DNA of 64,000 bases. It comes from Limnoperna fortunei. Lineage: Eukaryota; Mollusca; Bivalvia; Mytilida; Modiolidae. The position numbers were made by a program, and so were the translations under genes. Within the stretch, counting starts at the first letter, position 1; every line of letters starts with the position of its first letter. The notes below the pieces were generated by a model. That model made no database searches. It worked only from the letters and a program-made list of their open reading frames with translations, and had not been told where the DNA came from. The stretch lies in NCBI GenBank assembly GCA_944474755.1, contig OX104113.1, positions 22,014,432 through 22,078,431 of the forward strand, given 5' to 3'. Positions 10,683 to 22,043 of this stretch are shown one piece after another.

Positions 10683-12909
10683 AGGATCGTCAGAAATCAT
10701 GTTTAAAAGACGGTAACTATAGTGGGATAATCATTAATCTACAAATACGTGATAGTTTAAACTGTTTTCGCTGTGACATCACTAAATTCTATGGAAAAAA
10801 AACCAGAACATAGACGAGAACGTTGAAGTCACGTCGACAGATTCAGACTAGACCCTACACTAGCAACAAACCAGGAAATAATATGTTTATCACCGAATCA
10901 CATAATATAAATTGAATATTATGGAATAAAGACATATGGCCACTTATGAGGACATCAAAAATAAGTTCTTGAGCTTTACAGTATGTACAGAGAAAATACA
11001 ATCGGACGTCGGTTGAATACCCACAAGAGACTAGACACAATAGGTGTTGGTATGCTCAGCGCGTCTCGTGTAGCCAACAGCCTCCTAGTATCTTGGGGGG
11101 ACAGGGATTTTTAAAACAATTTCTTTTATTCTACCGCTTTTAAATCCCATTTTTCTCTCGTTTAAGTAAGTAACGATATAAATATTTCCTGGTCCCAACA
11201 AGAAGTGTGACAACTCGACACGCAGTATATCGAACCCTGTGTGTTATCCCCCTTTGAGGCAACACCACTAAACAAAGCTACATAACACTAACAACCCAAA
11301 GAAAGCTAAATTGTTTACTTGCTTTAAAGCACAGTATACCAATACAGGCGGAAAACACATTTTTAAAGTTATAGGTAAGGAAAACAAGACCTGTTTTTTG
11401 GGTTGCTGAAAAGAACTTGAATGTGAGACGAGTCCACGGCTCTAACCTGATATTGACTTCAAATGTATAGACAAGTCTTATGTGTGGCTAAAACCCGAAA
11501 AACTATAAAAAAAGCAAGATCGGGGTAAGAGAATGCCCAAGCATGAACAGGTAAGTTTGTAGTCGATGATGAACTGTATACGAACGACCTAATTGTGTAA
11601 TTGTTTTGTACTGCATTACCAAGCACCCTCCGTAGCAAAAAGAATGTATTTCCATGGCCTCCTTATTGTATACGGCATTACCAAGCAGTCTCCGTAGCAA
11701 AAAGTATGAATTTACATGGCCTCCTTTTGTATTACTGCATTACCAAGCACCCTCCGTAGCAAAAAAGATTAATTTACATGGCCCCCTTTTGTATTGCTGC
11801 ATAACCAAGCACCCTCCGTAGCAAAAAAGATGAATTTACATGGCCTCCTTTTGTATACTGCATTACCAAGCACCCTCCGTAGCAAAAAAGATGAATTTAC
11901 ATGGCCTCCTTTTGTATAACTGCATTACCAAGCACCCTCCGTAGCAAAAAAGATGAATTTACATGGCCTCCTTTTTGAATACGACATTACCAAGCACCCT
12001 CCGTAGCAGAAAATATGTATTTTTATGTCCTCCTTTTTGTATACTGCATAACCAAGCACCCTGTGTAGCAAAAAGTATGTATTTTTTTCATGGCCTCCTT
12101 TTTGTATACTGCGTAACCAAGCACCCTCCGTAGCAAAAAATATGTATTTATATGCCTCCTTTTTGTATACTGCATAACCAAACACTCTCCGTAGCAAGAA
12201 ATGTGGATTTCTATGGCCTCCTTTTTGTATACTGCATAACCAAGCATCCTCAGTAGCAAGAAATATGTATTTCTATGGCCTCTTTTTGTATACTGCATAA
12301 CCAAGCACCCTCCGTAGCAAGAAATATGTATTTCTATGGTCTCTTTTTGTATACTGCATAACCAAGCACCCTCCGTATAACAAATATGCATTTCTATGGC
12401 CTCTTTTTTGTATACTGCATAACCAAGCACCCTCCGTATAAAAAAATATGTATTTCTATGGCCTCTTTTTTTGTATACTGCATAACCAAGCACCCTCAGT
12501 AGCAAAAAAATGTGTATTTCTATGGCCTCTTTTTTGTATACTGCATAACCAAGCACACTTAGTATCAAAAAATATGTATTTCTATGGCCTCCTTTTTGCA
12601 TACTGCATAACCAAGCACCCTCCGTATAAAAAATATGTATTTCTATGGCCTCTTTTTTTATACTGCATAACCAAGCACCCTCCGTAGCAAAAAATAGGTA
12701 TTTCTATGGCCTCTTTTTTGTATACTGCATAACCAAGCACCCTCAGTAGCAAATAATATTTATTTATACGCTCTCTTTTTTGTACACTGCAATACCAAGG
12801 ATCTCCATAGCAAAAAAATGTATTTATATGGTGCGGGATCCGGGTGGCCAAAAGAATAGACCGCAGTCGCGCTAGCTTGTCGTAAAAGGCGACTAAATAT
12901 CGCCCAGTA
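10578..12909. repeat. Tandem segmental duplication, copy A
   Basis: This block and 12910-15150 are near-identical tandem copies. Order in each: head end of a SINE, about 950 bases of unique-looking DNA (for example GTTTAAAAGACGGTAACTAT and ACAATCGGACGTCGGTTGAA), a 61-bp minisatellite array, then the start of a second SINE (GCGGGATCCGGGTGGCC). Differences are scattered point changes and array length. Confidence 0.85.
11600..12825. repeat. 61-bp minisatellite array A (about 20 units)
   Basis: Tandem units near 61 bases. Each contains AAGCACCCTCCGTAGCAAAA, ATATGTATTTCTATGGCCTC and TTTTTGTATACTGCATAACC. Because 61 is not a multiple of three, the long minus-strand frames with repeating LGYAVYKKEA and CYGGCLVMQY peptides cycle through the unit and are not taken as genes. 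Confidence 0.92.
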
Positions 12910-15150
12910 CCGTGCACGCAGTGAGACACGAACCCTCAACCTCGGGGTTTTATTCTGGTCTTTATTATTGTTTACTATTTCATTACCTAACCACTCGGCC
13001 AATTAGGCCCCAAGGATCGTCAGAAATCATGTTTAAAAGACGGTAACTATAGTGGGATTATCATTAATCTACAAATACGTGATAGTTTAAACTGTTTTCA
13101 CTGTGACATCACTGAATTCTATGGGAAAACAACCTGAATATGGAGAACGTTGTTCACGTCGACAGATTCAGACAAGCCCCTACATTAGCAACAAACCAGG
13201 AAATAATATGTTTATCACCGAATCACATAATATAAACTGAATATTATGGAATAAAGACATATGGCCACTTATGAGGACATCAAAAATAAGTTCTTGAGCT
13301 TTACAGTATGTACAGAGAAAATACAATCGGACGTCGGTTGAATACCCCCAAAAGACTACAGACACAAAAGGTGTTGGTAGGCTCAGCGCGTCTCGTGTAG
13401 CCAACAGCCTCCTAGTATCTTGGGGGGTGGGGGACAGGGATTTTTGAAACAATTTCTTTTATTCTACCGCTTTAAAATCCCATTTTTCTCTCTTTTTAGT
13501 AAGTAACGATACAAATATTTCCTGGTCCCAACAAGAAGTGTGACAACTCGAAACGTAGTATATCGAACCCTGTGTGTTATCCCCCTTTGAGGCAACACCA
13601 CTAAACAAAGCTGCATAACTCTAACAACCCAAAGAAAGCTAAATTGTTTACTTGCTTTAAAGCACAGTATACCAATACAGGGGAAAAACATATTTTTAAA
13701 GTTATAGGTAAGGAAAGCAAGACCTGTTTTTTGGGTTGCTGAAAAGAACTTGAATGTGAGATGAGTCCACGACTCGAACCTGATATTGACTTCAAATGTA
13801 TAGACAAGTCTTATGTGTGGCTAAAACCTGAAAAACTATAAAAAGAGCAAGATCGGGGTAAGAGAATGCCCAAGCATGAACAGGTAAGTTTGTAGTCGAT
13901 GATGAACTGTATACGAACGACCTAATTGTGTAATTGTTTTGTCCTGCATTAACAAGCACTATCCGTGGCAAAAAGTATGAATTTACATGGCCTCCTTTTG
14001 TATTACTGCATTACCAAGCACCCTCCGTAGCAAAAAAGATGAATTTACATGGCCTCCTTTTTGAATACGACATTACCAAGCACCCTCCGTAGGAGAAAAT
14101 ATGTATTTCTATGTCCTCCTTTTTTATACTGCATAACCTAGCACCCTGTGTAGCAAAAGGTATGTATTTTTTTTTATGGCCTCCTTTTTTGCATAACCAA
14201 GCACCCTCCGTAGCAAAAAATATGTATTTCTATGGCCTCCTTTTTGTATACTGCATAACCAAGCATCCTCAGTAGCAAGAAATATATATTTCTATGGCCT
14301 CTTTTTTGTATATTGCATAAACAAGCACCCTCCGTAGCAACAAATATGTATTTCTATGGACTCCTTTTTTGTACACTGCATAACCAAGCACCCTCCGTAT
14401 AAAAAATATGTATTTCTATGGCCTCTTATACTGCATAACCAAGCACCCTCAGTAGCAAAAGATATGTATTTCTATGGCCTCCTTTTTTTGTATACTGCAT
14501 AACCAAACACCCTCCGTATAAAAAAATATGTATTTTTATGGCCTCTTTTTTGTATATTGCATAACCAAGCATCCTCAGTAGCAAGAAATGTGTATTTCTA
14601 TGGCCTCTTTTTTGTATATTGCATAACCAAGCACCCTCAGTACCAACAAATATGTATTTCTTTGGCCTCCTTTTTGTATACTGCATAACCAAGCACACTC
14701 CGTATAAAAAATATGTATTTCTATGGCCTCTTATACTGCATAACTAAGCACCCTCAGTAGCAAAAAATATGTATTTCTATGGCCTTCTTTTTGTATACTG
14801 CATAACCATGCACCCTCCGTATAAAAAAATATGTATTTCTATGGCCTCTTTTTTGTATACTGCATAACCAAGCACCCTCCGTATCAAAAAATATGTATTT
14901 CTATGGCCTCCTTTTTGTATACTGCATAACCAAGCATCCTCCGTAGCAAAAAATAGGTATTTCAATGGCCTCTTTTTTGTATACTGCATAACCAAGCACC
15001 CTCAGTAGCAAATAATATTTATTTTTACGCTCTCCTTTTTGTACACTGCAATACCAAGGACCTCCATAGCAAAAAAATGTATTTAGATGGTGCGGGATCC
15101 GGGTGGCCAAAAGAATAGACCGCGGTCGCGCTATAGCTTGTCGTAAAAGG
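12910..15150. repeat. Tandem segmental duplication, copy B
   Basis: Second copy of the block at 10578-12909, starting at the junction CCCAGTACCGTGCACGCAG. It ends inside the complete second-family SINE at 15090-15540. Confidence 0.85.
13940..15080. repeat. 61-bp minisatellite array B (about 19 units)
   Basis: Same unit as array A, in copy B of the duplication. Some units are shortened (for example near 14420 and 14730, where the TTTTTTGTA part is lost). Confidence 0.92.
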
Positions 15151-15545
15151 CCCAGTACCCTGCCTAAAGACCGACTGGGATGTGCATGTGCCGTAGGTGG
15201 TTGAATGGGGGTACCCCTGGCAAGCTGGGGTTGTCATGCCATAATACGGAAAACCTGACCGCAAACCATATTAGTGCACCGTGTTGGGAAAAATGCCACT
15301 TTCCTCGCACGTTAAAGAACGCTGCTGTAGTATTCGCTATGAGAAGGGATTTCAGGAGGCTGAATTGCCCGACCCTATCCATCCTCCCATTTGCCAGTGG
15401 CAATCTAAAATCCGTTACCCCTATTTTTCCTTGTGTCCCATCCCATTTTCATTCATCATCATTTCATCATCCATTTCATGTTCATCGCCTGAATATAGCT
15501 GAAATAATGCTGCTCGGGCGTTAAACACCATTAATCAATCAATCC
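15090..15545 (+). repeat. SINE-like element, second family
   Basis: Starts GCGGGATCCGGGTGGCC, runs without coding capacity, and ends CTGCTCGGGCGTTAAACACC followed by ATTAATCAATCAATC, a short-repeat tail typical of SINEs. A truncated copy in the opposite orientation lies at 21411-21480. A head-only fragment lies at 12830-12909 at the end of duplication copy A. The 114-residue frame across it is not considered coding. Confidence 0.65.
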
Positions 15546-16146
15546 TTTTTGTATATTTCATTACCAAACATATAGCCTCAATATTGTTAACGGCATTACC
15601 AAGCATCGAATCAGAAACTCCTGGGAACGGATTTATTTGCTTGGTATAAATGTTGTATACGATATTACCAAATCCGCTTCGTAGCAAACGACTAGTTGTG
15701 AAATGATAAATGTATTTTTATGGTCCAATTGCTTTATACTGCATTACTAAACACACTCCTTAGCATAAAACTATTGGGTATGTTTGTTTGTTTGAATGGT
15801 GTTTTAACGCCACTTTCAGCAATTTTTCAGCTATTTCATGGCGTCCAGTTTTTACTGGGGGACGAAGCCGGAGTACCCGGAGAGAACCCCCGACCTGCGG
15901 TAGGAAAACCGGCAATCCTTGTCAATTAAGATTGGAGTCGAGTACACCCTGCCTGCAGTGAGAATCGAACCCGCAATCTCAGTGTTGACAGACCATGTGA
16001 TCACTAGTAGACGAACTACCTTGACCACTCGGCCACCGAGGCCCCTTATTGGGTATGAAACGATCGATGTATGTGCACGACCTAAATGTTGAATATGACG
16101 TTATCTAGCATCCTCAGTAGCGTAAGCACTATAGGTGTAAAATGAA
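15545..16146. repeat. Decayed minisatellite relatives
   Basis: Degenerate units resembling the 61-bp array: TTACCAAGCA, CTCCTTAGCA, ATACTGCATTAC and similar words spaced 60-100 bases. Interrupted by a SINE at 15781-16045. Confidence 0.6.
15781..16045 (-). repeat. tRNA-derived SINE, copy 3
   Basis: Well-preserved copy of the 4903-5163 family on the minus strand. Head GGGGCCTCGGTGGCCGAGTG with A and B boxes; tail (CAAA)n-like. It is inserted in decayed minisatellite units. Confidence 0.85.
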
Positions 16147-17176
16147 CCAGAGGCTCTTAAGAGCCTGTATCGCTTACCTGATTTTATAGGCAATGAAGGT
16201 GGCATTTCCTTGATGTTAAACTACACTCTAAAAATTGTGCTTAGAGCCTAAACATATCCTAAACATGTTTTACTCTAAACATGTTTAGGAAAATGTTTAG
16301 AAGCTAAGCATATGTAGTTTAGTAGCATCGTCATTGTAAACATGTTTAGAAATTAAATATGTAATCAATGTAGTGCTTAGAGCCTAAACATTTAATGACG
16401 CTGCGGGTTGTAGATACTGAGATAAGAGTGACCACATGTTTCCCGCCAGACGCTTAGATATGCTTATTTTTCAAAACAAAGGACGTGTATTACACATCTT
16501 TAGAGATCTAACTTTCATCTTCATTTTAAAAAACAGGAAGCCAGAATAAGAATTAATATCACGGTAAGATATTTTATAAGATATAGTAATGATATTTATT
16601 TTTATTTTAATTTTAAAATACATTCATACGTTTTATGCACATCCATGTATGCCATTTGGAGATGCACGCTGAGTCGGTTGCATGATCTACTGCAATGTAT
16701 TATTTTCTTTGCTGTGTGTGTGTGTTTTATTAATTATTTTTCCTTTTAATTTAATGCCGAAATCATTTATGAAATTCGTAATTTGTAAATAAACAAAAAT
16801 GTTTATTAAACATAATCACGTGACTGACTCACATGATCTGTAATATGGCAGCCCGCAATTTACAAACAACTAAAATAACATGTATTTTTAATAATTGTTA
16901 TAGATGCAAAACAGCCACTTCAGACTACAAAGTTAAATAGACAAAGCGAAATGCGCAAGCTTCACGGATGATGTTTTTTATTTGAGTCGCAAGGTTTTTT
17001 TTACTAATGAATGATATATGAAGCTACAGGGTTTTTTTCGCGGTTGGGGGTTAAGGGTGGGGGGGGGGGAGGCAAATGTCCTTGCCCCATTCAAGACTGA
17101 GCAAATGTGTTCATGCTTATTTATTGTAACTACAGTGTTTTAATGTGTTACAAACAATATATATGTCGTTTAGGTT

Positions 17177-17276
17177 TCAGAAACTACAGAAGCCGATCTG
17201 ATGTCATGTCTTGACCACATGTACGAAACAAAGTTTAGAGCAGGGGCCGAAGTTGTGAAGCTAATGATAGCAACGT
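17177..17276 (+). other. Exon-like segment inside the transposon
   Basis: Open frame beginning ETTEADLMSCLDHMYETKF, bounded by an acceptor (GGTTTCAG) and a donor (AAC then GTGAGT). Protein family not recognised. It may be a piece of a gene or transcript captured by the element. Confidence 0.35.
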
Positions 17277-17591
17277 GAGTACCTATGTTGTTTTTTTTAA
17301 CAATATCTCGTTATCTTAGATAGATGCATAAATTGTAAGTCTTAGGGTCAATTTGCATGAACAATTTTTTTACAACCTCTAACATGTTTCCGAAGATTAA
17401 AAACACTAAATAAAACAAACATGGTTTAGTACAGATTTATTAGGATAAACACTAAATACAACAAACATGGTTTAGTACAGATTGATTAGGACATATTTAA
17501 GAATTCTGACCTTTATTTTGTGTTAAATATGCAATGCAATTATTTGGTTTTACTAATGCTTTAATTTTTAACACTTACTAATTTTTTTCAG

Positions 17592-17860
17592 TAAGACAGC
17601 TTGAACTTTTACTCCAAGAAAAAGGCGCCTATATGGTGAAAATTGATGCTAGAACAATTAACACATGCTTTGTGGTCGGCGAAGGAATTAAGTTGATGTG
17701 GAGACTAACCATAAAGAAGCAGTCCTACGACTATGTTTGGAATTCATCTTATCCCAAAGAATACCAGTTACAGTTTATTTTAAAGACGGAAAACAAACTC
17801 TGTGTTGCCTATAATGTTTGTTTGTTTTCAATATGTAATGTGTTTGATCAATATGATTAA
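17592..17860 (+). other. Second exon-like segment inside the transposon
   Basis: After TTTTTTTCAG a frame reads VRQLELLLQEKGAYMVKID and continues to a stop at 17860. The phase does not join cleanly to the 17177-17276 segment: each continuation meets a stop. Either the gene piece is broken or another exon is missing. Function unknown. Confidence 0.35.
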
Positions 17861-18329
17861 GGTCTAATAAACTATGTTGAAATTAACATTGTTTCATTTG
17901 ATTAATTCGATTTGCTGTAGTATCTAAACAATTTTATTATATCATTGGAAGACAATTTTGAAAAGTATTGAAGGAATATTGTTCTCACTTGTATGTGTTC
18001 AACTGCCATATTCAGAGTATATCTCTAAACACATACAATCTAAACATATCTTCATTCTAAACACATAAAAAAGAAACATGTTTAGAATTTGAACATTTTG
18101 TTAAACATGTTTAGATTTAAGACATGTTAAGAACCTAAACGTGTCTCAAAATCTATAACATGAAATGTGTTTAGAAAAGTGTTAAGGCCCTAAACACATT
18201 TTTTACAGTGTAAGTCTTGTAATTTTCAATAAACTTTAAAGAAGACCATCCAAACAATTTTGCTTGAAAGTTTTGTTTCCATTGGTTAACTGGTTTTATT
18301 GAGAAGATGTTTGTTTAATTGGCTAATAT

Positions 18330-19455
18330 ATTAGATTTGGAGTCATTGATGACGAAATAAGTTCTGTCACGACTAATGACCAGGTATTATATCGTCTCTT
18401 TCCGCTTTTCTTGAAAAAGCAGCGTTTTATAAGATCTTTAAGCCTGATTTTAAGCTGCGTATGAGGGATGGCCGTATAGAGTGTCGAAAATCAAGTGTTT
18501 TCATGCTGTTACAATGGGAAAGAATTCCAGACCTCAAGATGTCTATCAGGTTTTTTGAATTTTTTAATTTTCACATTTCATTTATTCCACTTCTGGAGTA
18601 GAAAGTGTCACTATTTTTATTTTAAGTCCCGTTTTTACGGTTGTTAAAATAGTGGTCAGGAGTTGCGATAGTATTTTGGTAGTACACTTAGACGATCCTG
18701 CTATGAAACGCTGTTTGTGTGGATTTTTGTGAAGTTTTTGAATCCAATACAATAAAGGGAGATCACAATCTTCGACTTTGAGATCAAAGGATGCCAATAC
18801 CGATTTGTGATTTTCAATAATCTCCTCTATCGAAAGCGCAGTGAATGTGTAAGTAGGATTGCCTAGTGAACTGCCCATGCCTAACTCATTAATTAAACAC
18901 TCTGTGTAATGTTTTTTGCGGATAAAAATGATGTTGTTAGGGGCCTTATCTGCTGGCACAACAACATATTTGTCATGAATGTCGGTCAAAGTTTTAAGAG
19001 CATCAAGATTTCTGAAAATTGATGATTCTTTAGCACTCATAGACCTTCTTCAACGATTTAGAGTGCATTTCTTTCTTACCTCTCTTTTCTCAGCGCTGGA
19101 CAGAGTTTGTAATGGGTTTGTCAAGAGCTAACTCATGAGAAAGAAATACATCGTTTGTTTAACCTTTAAAACATTTGTTGAACTCTTCTAACCTCAATGT
19201 ATGTAAACAAAATAAAGAGGGAATGCAGAATGGATGATGCAAAATGGTGATAAATTGAGAAAGAAATGTAGCGTTGAGCGAATGGTCTTTACCGATTGCA
19301 TCGTTTGTACAAACGCTGTCAGCGCTGGAAGGTAATTAGTAGAAAGAAATGTAAAATTTGTCTATGCGCTTAACCGTTTGTACCGTTTGTGTTAGAAACA
19401 AATGCCCTCATATTCTTATTTGAATCAATGACCTTAAGGCCTTTACCCACTAAGA
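18330..19455 (-). mobile_element. Penelope-like element fragment
   Basis: The frame at 19040-18582 (minus) has the Penelope-type RT start: KYVVVPADKAPNNIIFI, KKHYTECLINELG, then LPLLYWIQKLHKNPHKQRFI and SSKCTTK. These are the early RT blocks (the YW-x-P-K-x-HK motif, here with P replaced by Q). The YADD catalytic block and the GIY-YIG endonuclease are absent, so it is truncated. It interrupts repeat R1. Outer limits are approximate. Confidence 0.75.
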
Positions 19456-19976
19456 AAACTAAGTCCTGCGGTGGCGTCCTTTTGATTTTCCAACTGGCAT
19501 AAAAAACATAAACTTTATACAGGACCATCCAAACAATATTGCTAGTAAGTTTTGTTTCCATTGGTTAACCAGTTTCAGAGGAGAAGTTATTTTAAACTTT
19601 TTTCCAATAGGGTCTAATGTTAAGCAAAGTCATGCAGTGGTGGCCATTTTGAATTTCCTATTGGGATTCAAAAAACACCAAACTTTATACAGGACAATCC
19701 AAACAATATTTCTAGTAAGTTTTTGTTTCCGTTGGTTAACCGGTTTCAGAGGAGGGCTTTTAAAACTTTTTCCCATAGGATCCTATGTTAAACTAAGTCC
19801 TGCAGTGGTGGCCATTTTGAATTTCCAGTTGGCATAGAAAACTATTTTTATAAAGGACCATCCAACCAATATTGCTACAAGTTTTGTTTTGATTGGTTAA
19901 ACCGACGATGACAGCGCCGACGACGCCGAGTGATAACAATAGCTCATATTACTCTTTGGGTCAGGTGAGCTAAAAA

Positions 19977-20400
19977 TGCATTTGCAGGGCCTAATTGTTT
20001 TATACTGCATTACCAAATACACTACATAGCAGAAACTATTGGATATGAAACAATAAATGTTATGTGCATGGCCTAAATGTTGCACATGGCTTTACCTAGG
20101 CTAGCACCCTGAGTAGCATAAACTACTTGGTGTTAAATGATACATGCATTTGCATGGCCTAATTGTTTTATACTGCATTACCAAACACACTTTGTAGCAG
20201 AAAACTATTGGATATGAAACGATAAATGTATTTGCATAGACTAAATGTTGCATATGGCTTTGTCTAGCATCCTCAGTAGGGGAAACAACTAGATGTGAAA
20301 TGATAAATGCATTTGCATGTTGTATACTGCATTACGAAACACCCTCCAGAGAAATAAAATACCAAATGCATCTCAATGGCCCCAAGTGTTGTATATGGCT
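19977..20400. repeat. Decayed minisatellite relatives, second stretch
   Basis: Units with GGCCTAATTGTTTTATACTG, CATTACCAAAC and TTGGATATGAAACGATAAAT repeat with period near 95 bases. Related to the 61-bp arrays by the TATACTGCATTACCAA core. Confidence 0.6.
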
Positions 20401-20401
20401 A

Positions 20402-21033
20402 GCTACAATAATGTAGCTCCTTTTTTTTTGATGGACGGAGCTACAAAGAGGTCCCATTACTCGTAATGGAGCAAAAACACTTTTGGGATTTACACATATT
20501 TTCCGCTATTTAACCTTTGTCTTTATTAAATAAATATGTTTTCTTTCCTCCGCCGTTCATCTGATATGTCTACAATGTCTTATTAAATAATTTTAACACT
20601 TTTTCGTAATCGTGGCATTGTTGACATAATTAAAATTGTGGAGTGTAGAATTTCGGAATCGTATCGGTAAAATTTGTAACAAGGGGACATAATCATAATG
20701 CAAATGAATACAGCTGAAATCATCCGGAATTACATTTTTTACCAAATCGATTCTGATATTATCGAAATTATGCACTTCCGGAATTCATATTTTGTCAAAC
20801 AATGCCATGATTACGAATAAAGTGATAAAACTAACGAATACGGTGTTGTGGAAATATCAGTAAAACTGCAAATACATAAAAAAGTATGTAGCAAACCAGG
20901 GAAACAGTGTAATTGCTTATAATATGCATAAAACCCCCGGGTGTGAATCACTCCCGGGCTGCTCCATTACGAGTAATGGGACCTCTTTGTAGCTCCGTCC
21001 ATCAAAAAAAAAAAGGAGCTACATTATTGTAGC
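20402..21033. mobile_element. 632-bp TIR element with TA target
   Basis: Flanking TA on both sides (20400-20401, 21034-21035). Long inverted ends: GCTACAATAATGTAGCTCC, then GATGGACGGAGCTACAAAGA and CCCATTACTCGTAATGGAGC, mirrored exactly on the right. The first 16 bases are themselves near-palindromic. The interior also folds back (GTAATCGTGGCATTGTT near 20607 against its inverse near 20805). No coding frame. It sits in decayed minisatellite. Confidence 0.88.
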
Positions 21034-21035
21034 TA

Positions 21036-21240
21036 GTATATGGCATAATCAAACATGTTTCATAGCAAAAAAATTACCAAATGTAAAATGGTAAATTTAC
21101 ATGGCATAACATAGCAGCCTCTGTAGCAGAACACTACTACATATGAAATGATAAATAAATTTAAAATGTTGTATGACATCACCAAGCACCGTCTGTAGCA
21201 GAAAAATGTGTTCATTTTATAAGATTCAACAATTATATTT
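21036..21240. repeat. Decayed minisatellite relatives, third stretch
   Basis: Continues the stretch broken by the element at 20402-21033: AAGCACCGTCTGTAGCAGAA and similar words. Confidence 0.5.
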
Positions 21241-21410
21241 TATAACCTTGTTTTTTATTTTGTAGATCCTATGTTTTTGAGAACATTAATGTGGTAAAGT
21301 ATTCTAGATGAGTGATAATGTTTTTTTTTTATGCTAGAATGCTTAATTGAAGCGACTTAGCAAATATTTCTGCCATCCAGATGTTAATAAGACTGGTTTA
21401 TTAGGAAAGA

Positions 21411-21480
21411 TTGATTGATTGATTAATGGTGTTTAACGCCCGAGCAGCAATATTTCAGCTATATTCAGGCGATATTAGGA
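21411..21480 (-). repeat. Truncated second-family SINE
   Basis: Inverse of the 3' end of 15090-15545: GATTGATTGATTAATGGTGT then TTAACGCCCGAGCAGC. Only about 70 bases remain. Confidence 0.75.
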
Positions 21481-21519
21481 AAGATACAAACAAACAACCT
21501 AACAAATAATCGATTGGAG

Positions 21520-21690
21520 TTTGAAAAAACACCAAGATAAGTAAAAATAGCTACATCATTGTTCATATACCAAGAGTAAAAACACCAAGATAAGTAAAAA
21601 TAGCTACATCATTGTTTATATACCAAGAGTAAAAACACCAAGATAAGTAAAAATAGCTACATCATTGTTCATATACCAAGAGTAAAAACA
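21520..21690. repeat. Tandem repeat, about 57-bp unit, three copies
   Basis: AACACCAAGATAAGTAAAAA, TAGCTACATCATTG and ATATACCAAGAGTAA occur three times in a row with almost no change. Confidence 0.9.
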
Positions 21691-22043
21691 TGCACATTTT
21701 TTAGCCTGTAATGTATTATTTTTTAACAAGTATGACCCAGATATTGGAGATTTTTTTTAGATATGACATCAGCACTAATTAAACATAAAAGTGAAAGACA
21801 TTGCATATTTATCAAAAATATAATTTAAGCATCTTCTCTGTTAACTTTTTCAATAGACGATATTATTGACTAGAAGAATCTATTAACCATATGATGCTGC
21901 AATGATATCCCATAAACAGTATCAAAAGTAAAAGCAATGATATAAAACAAATGACTCTTGCTAGTAAAAAATATAGTCTACGTGTGCTCTAGAACAAATA
22001 ATCATACCCTCGTTTTTTTGTTTTTTTTGACAAGGTTACAAAT

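Larger units (their letters stand above)
16224..18210. mobile_element. 1,987-bp TA-flanked DNA transposon
   Basis: Flanked by TA on both sides. Inverted ends CACTCTAAAAATTGTGCTTA and, in reverse complement on the right, CACTGTAAAAAATGTGTTTA, followed by arrays of AAACATGTTTAG-like words at both ends. No recognisable transposase, but two exon-like segments inside (17177-17276 and 17592-17860). The TA duplication suggests mobilisation by a Tc1/mariner-type enzyme. The empty site is visible at 48058. Confidence 0.8.
16147..19976. repeat. Hairpin-ended 167-bp-unit repeat, copy R1 (interrupted)
   Basis: Left end carries AGGCTCTTAAGAGCCT and GCTTACCTGA. Right end carries a decayed hairpin ending GGGTCAGGTGAGCTAAAAA. 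Between are units with CTAAGTCCTGCGGTGG at 19459, 19624 and 19794, about 167 bases apart. It is split by a TA-flanked transposon (16224-18210) and a Penelope fragment (about 18330-19455). Other copies lie at 47987, 52975 and 54958. Confidence 0.8.

Noticed and set aside
12023..12601. 192-residue minus-strand frame with repeating LGYAVYKKEA peptides
   Set aside because: It only follows the 61-bp minisatellite; the period is not a multiple of three and other frames in the array give similar peptides.
15180..15524. 114-residue plus-strand frame
   Set aside because: It lies wholly in a SINE-like repeat with a known tail and has no domain.
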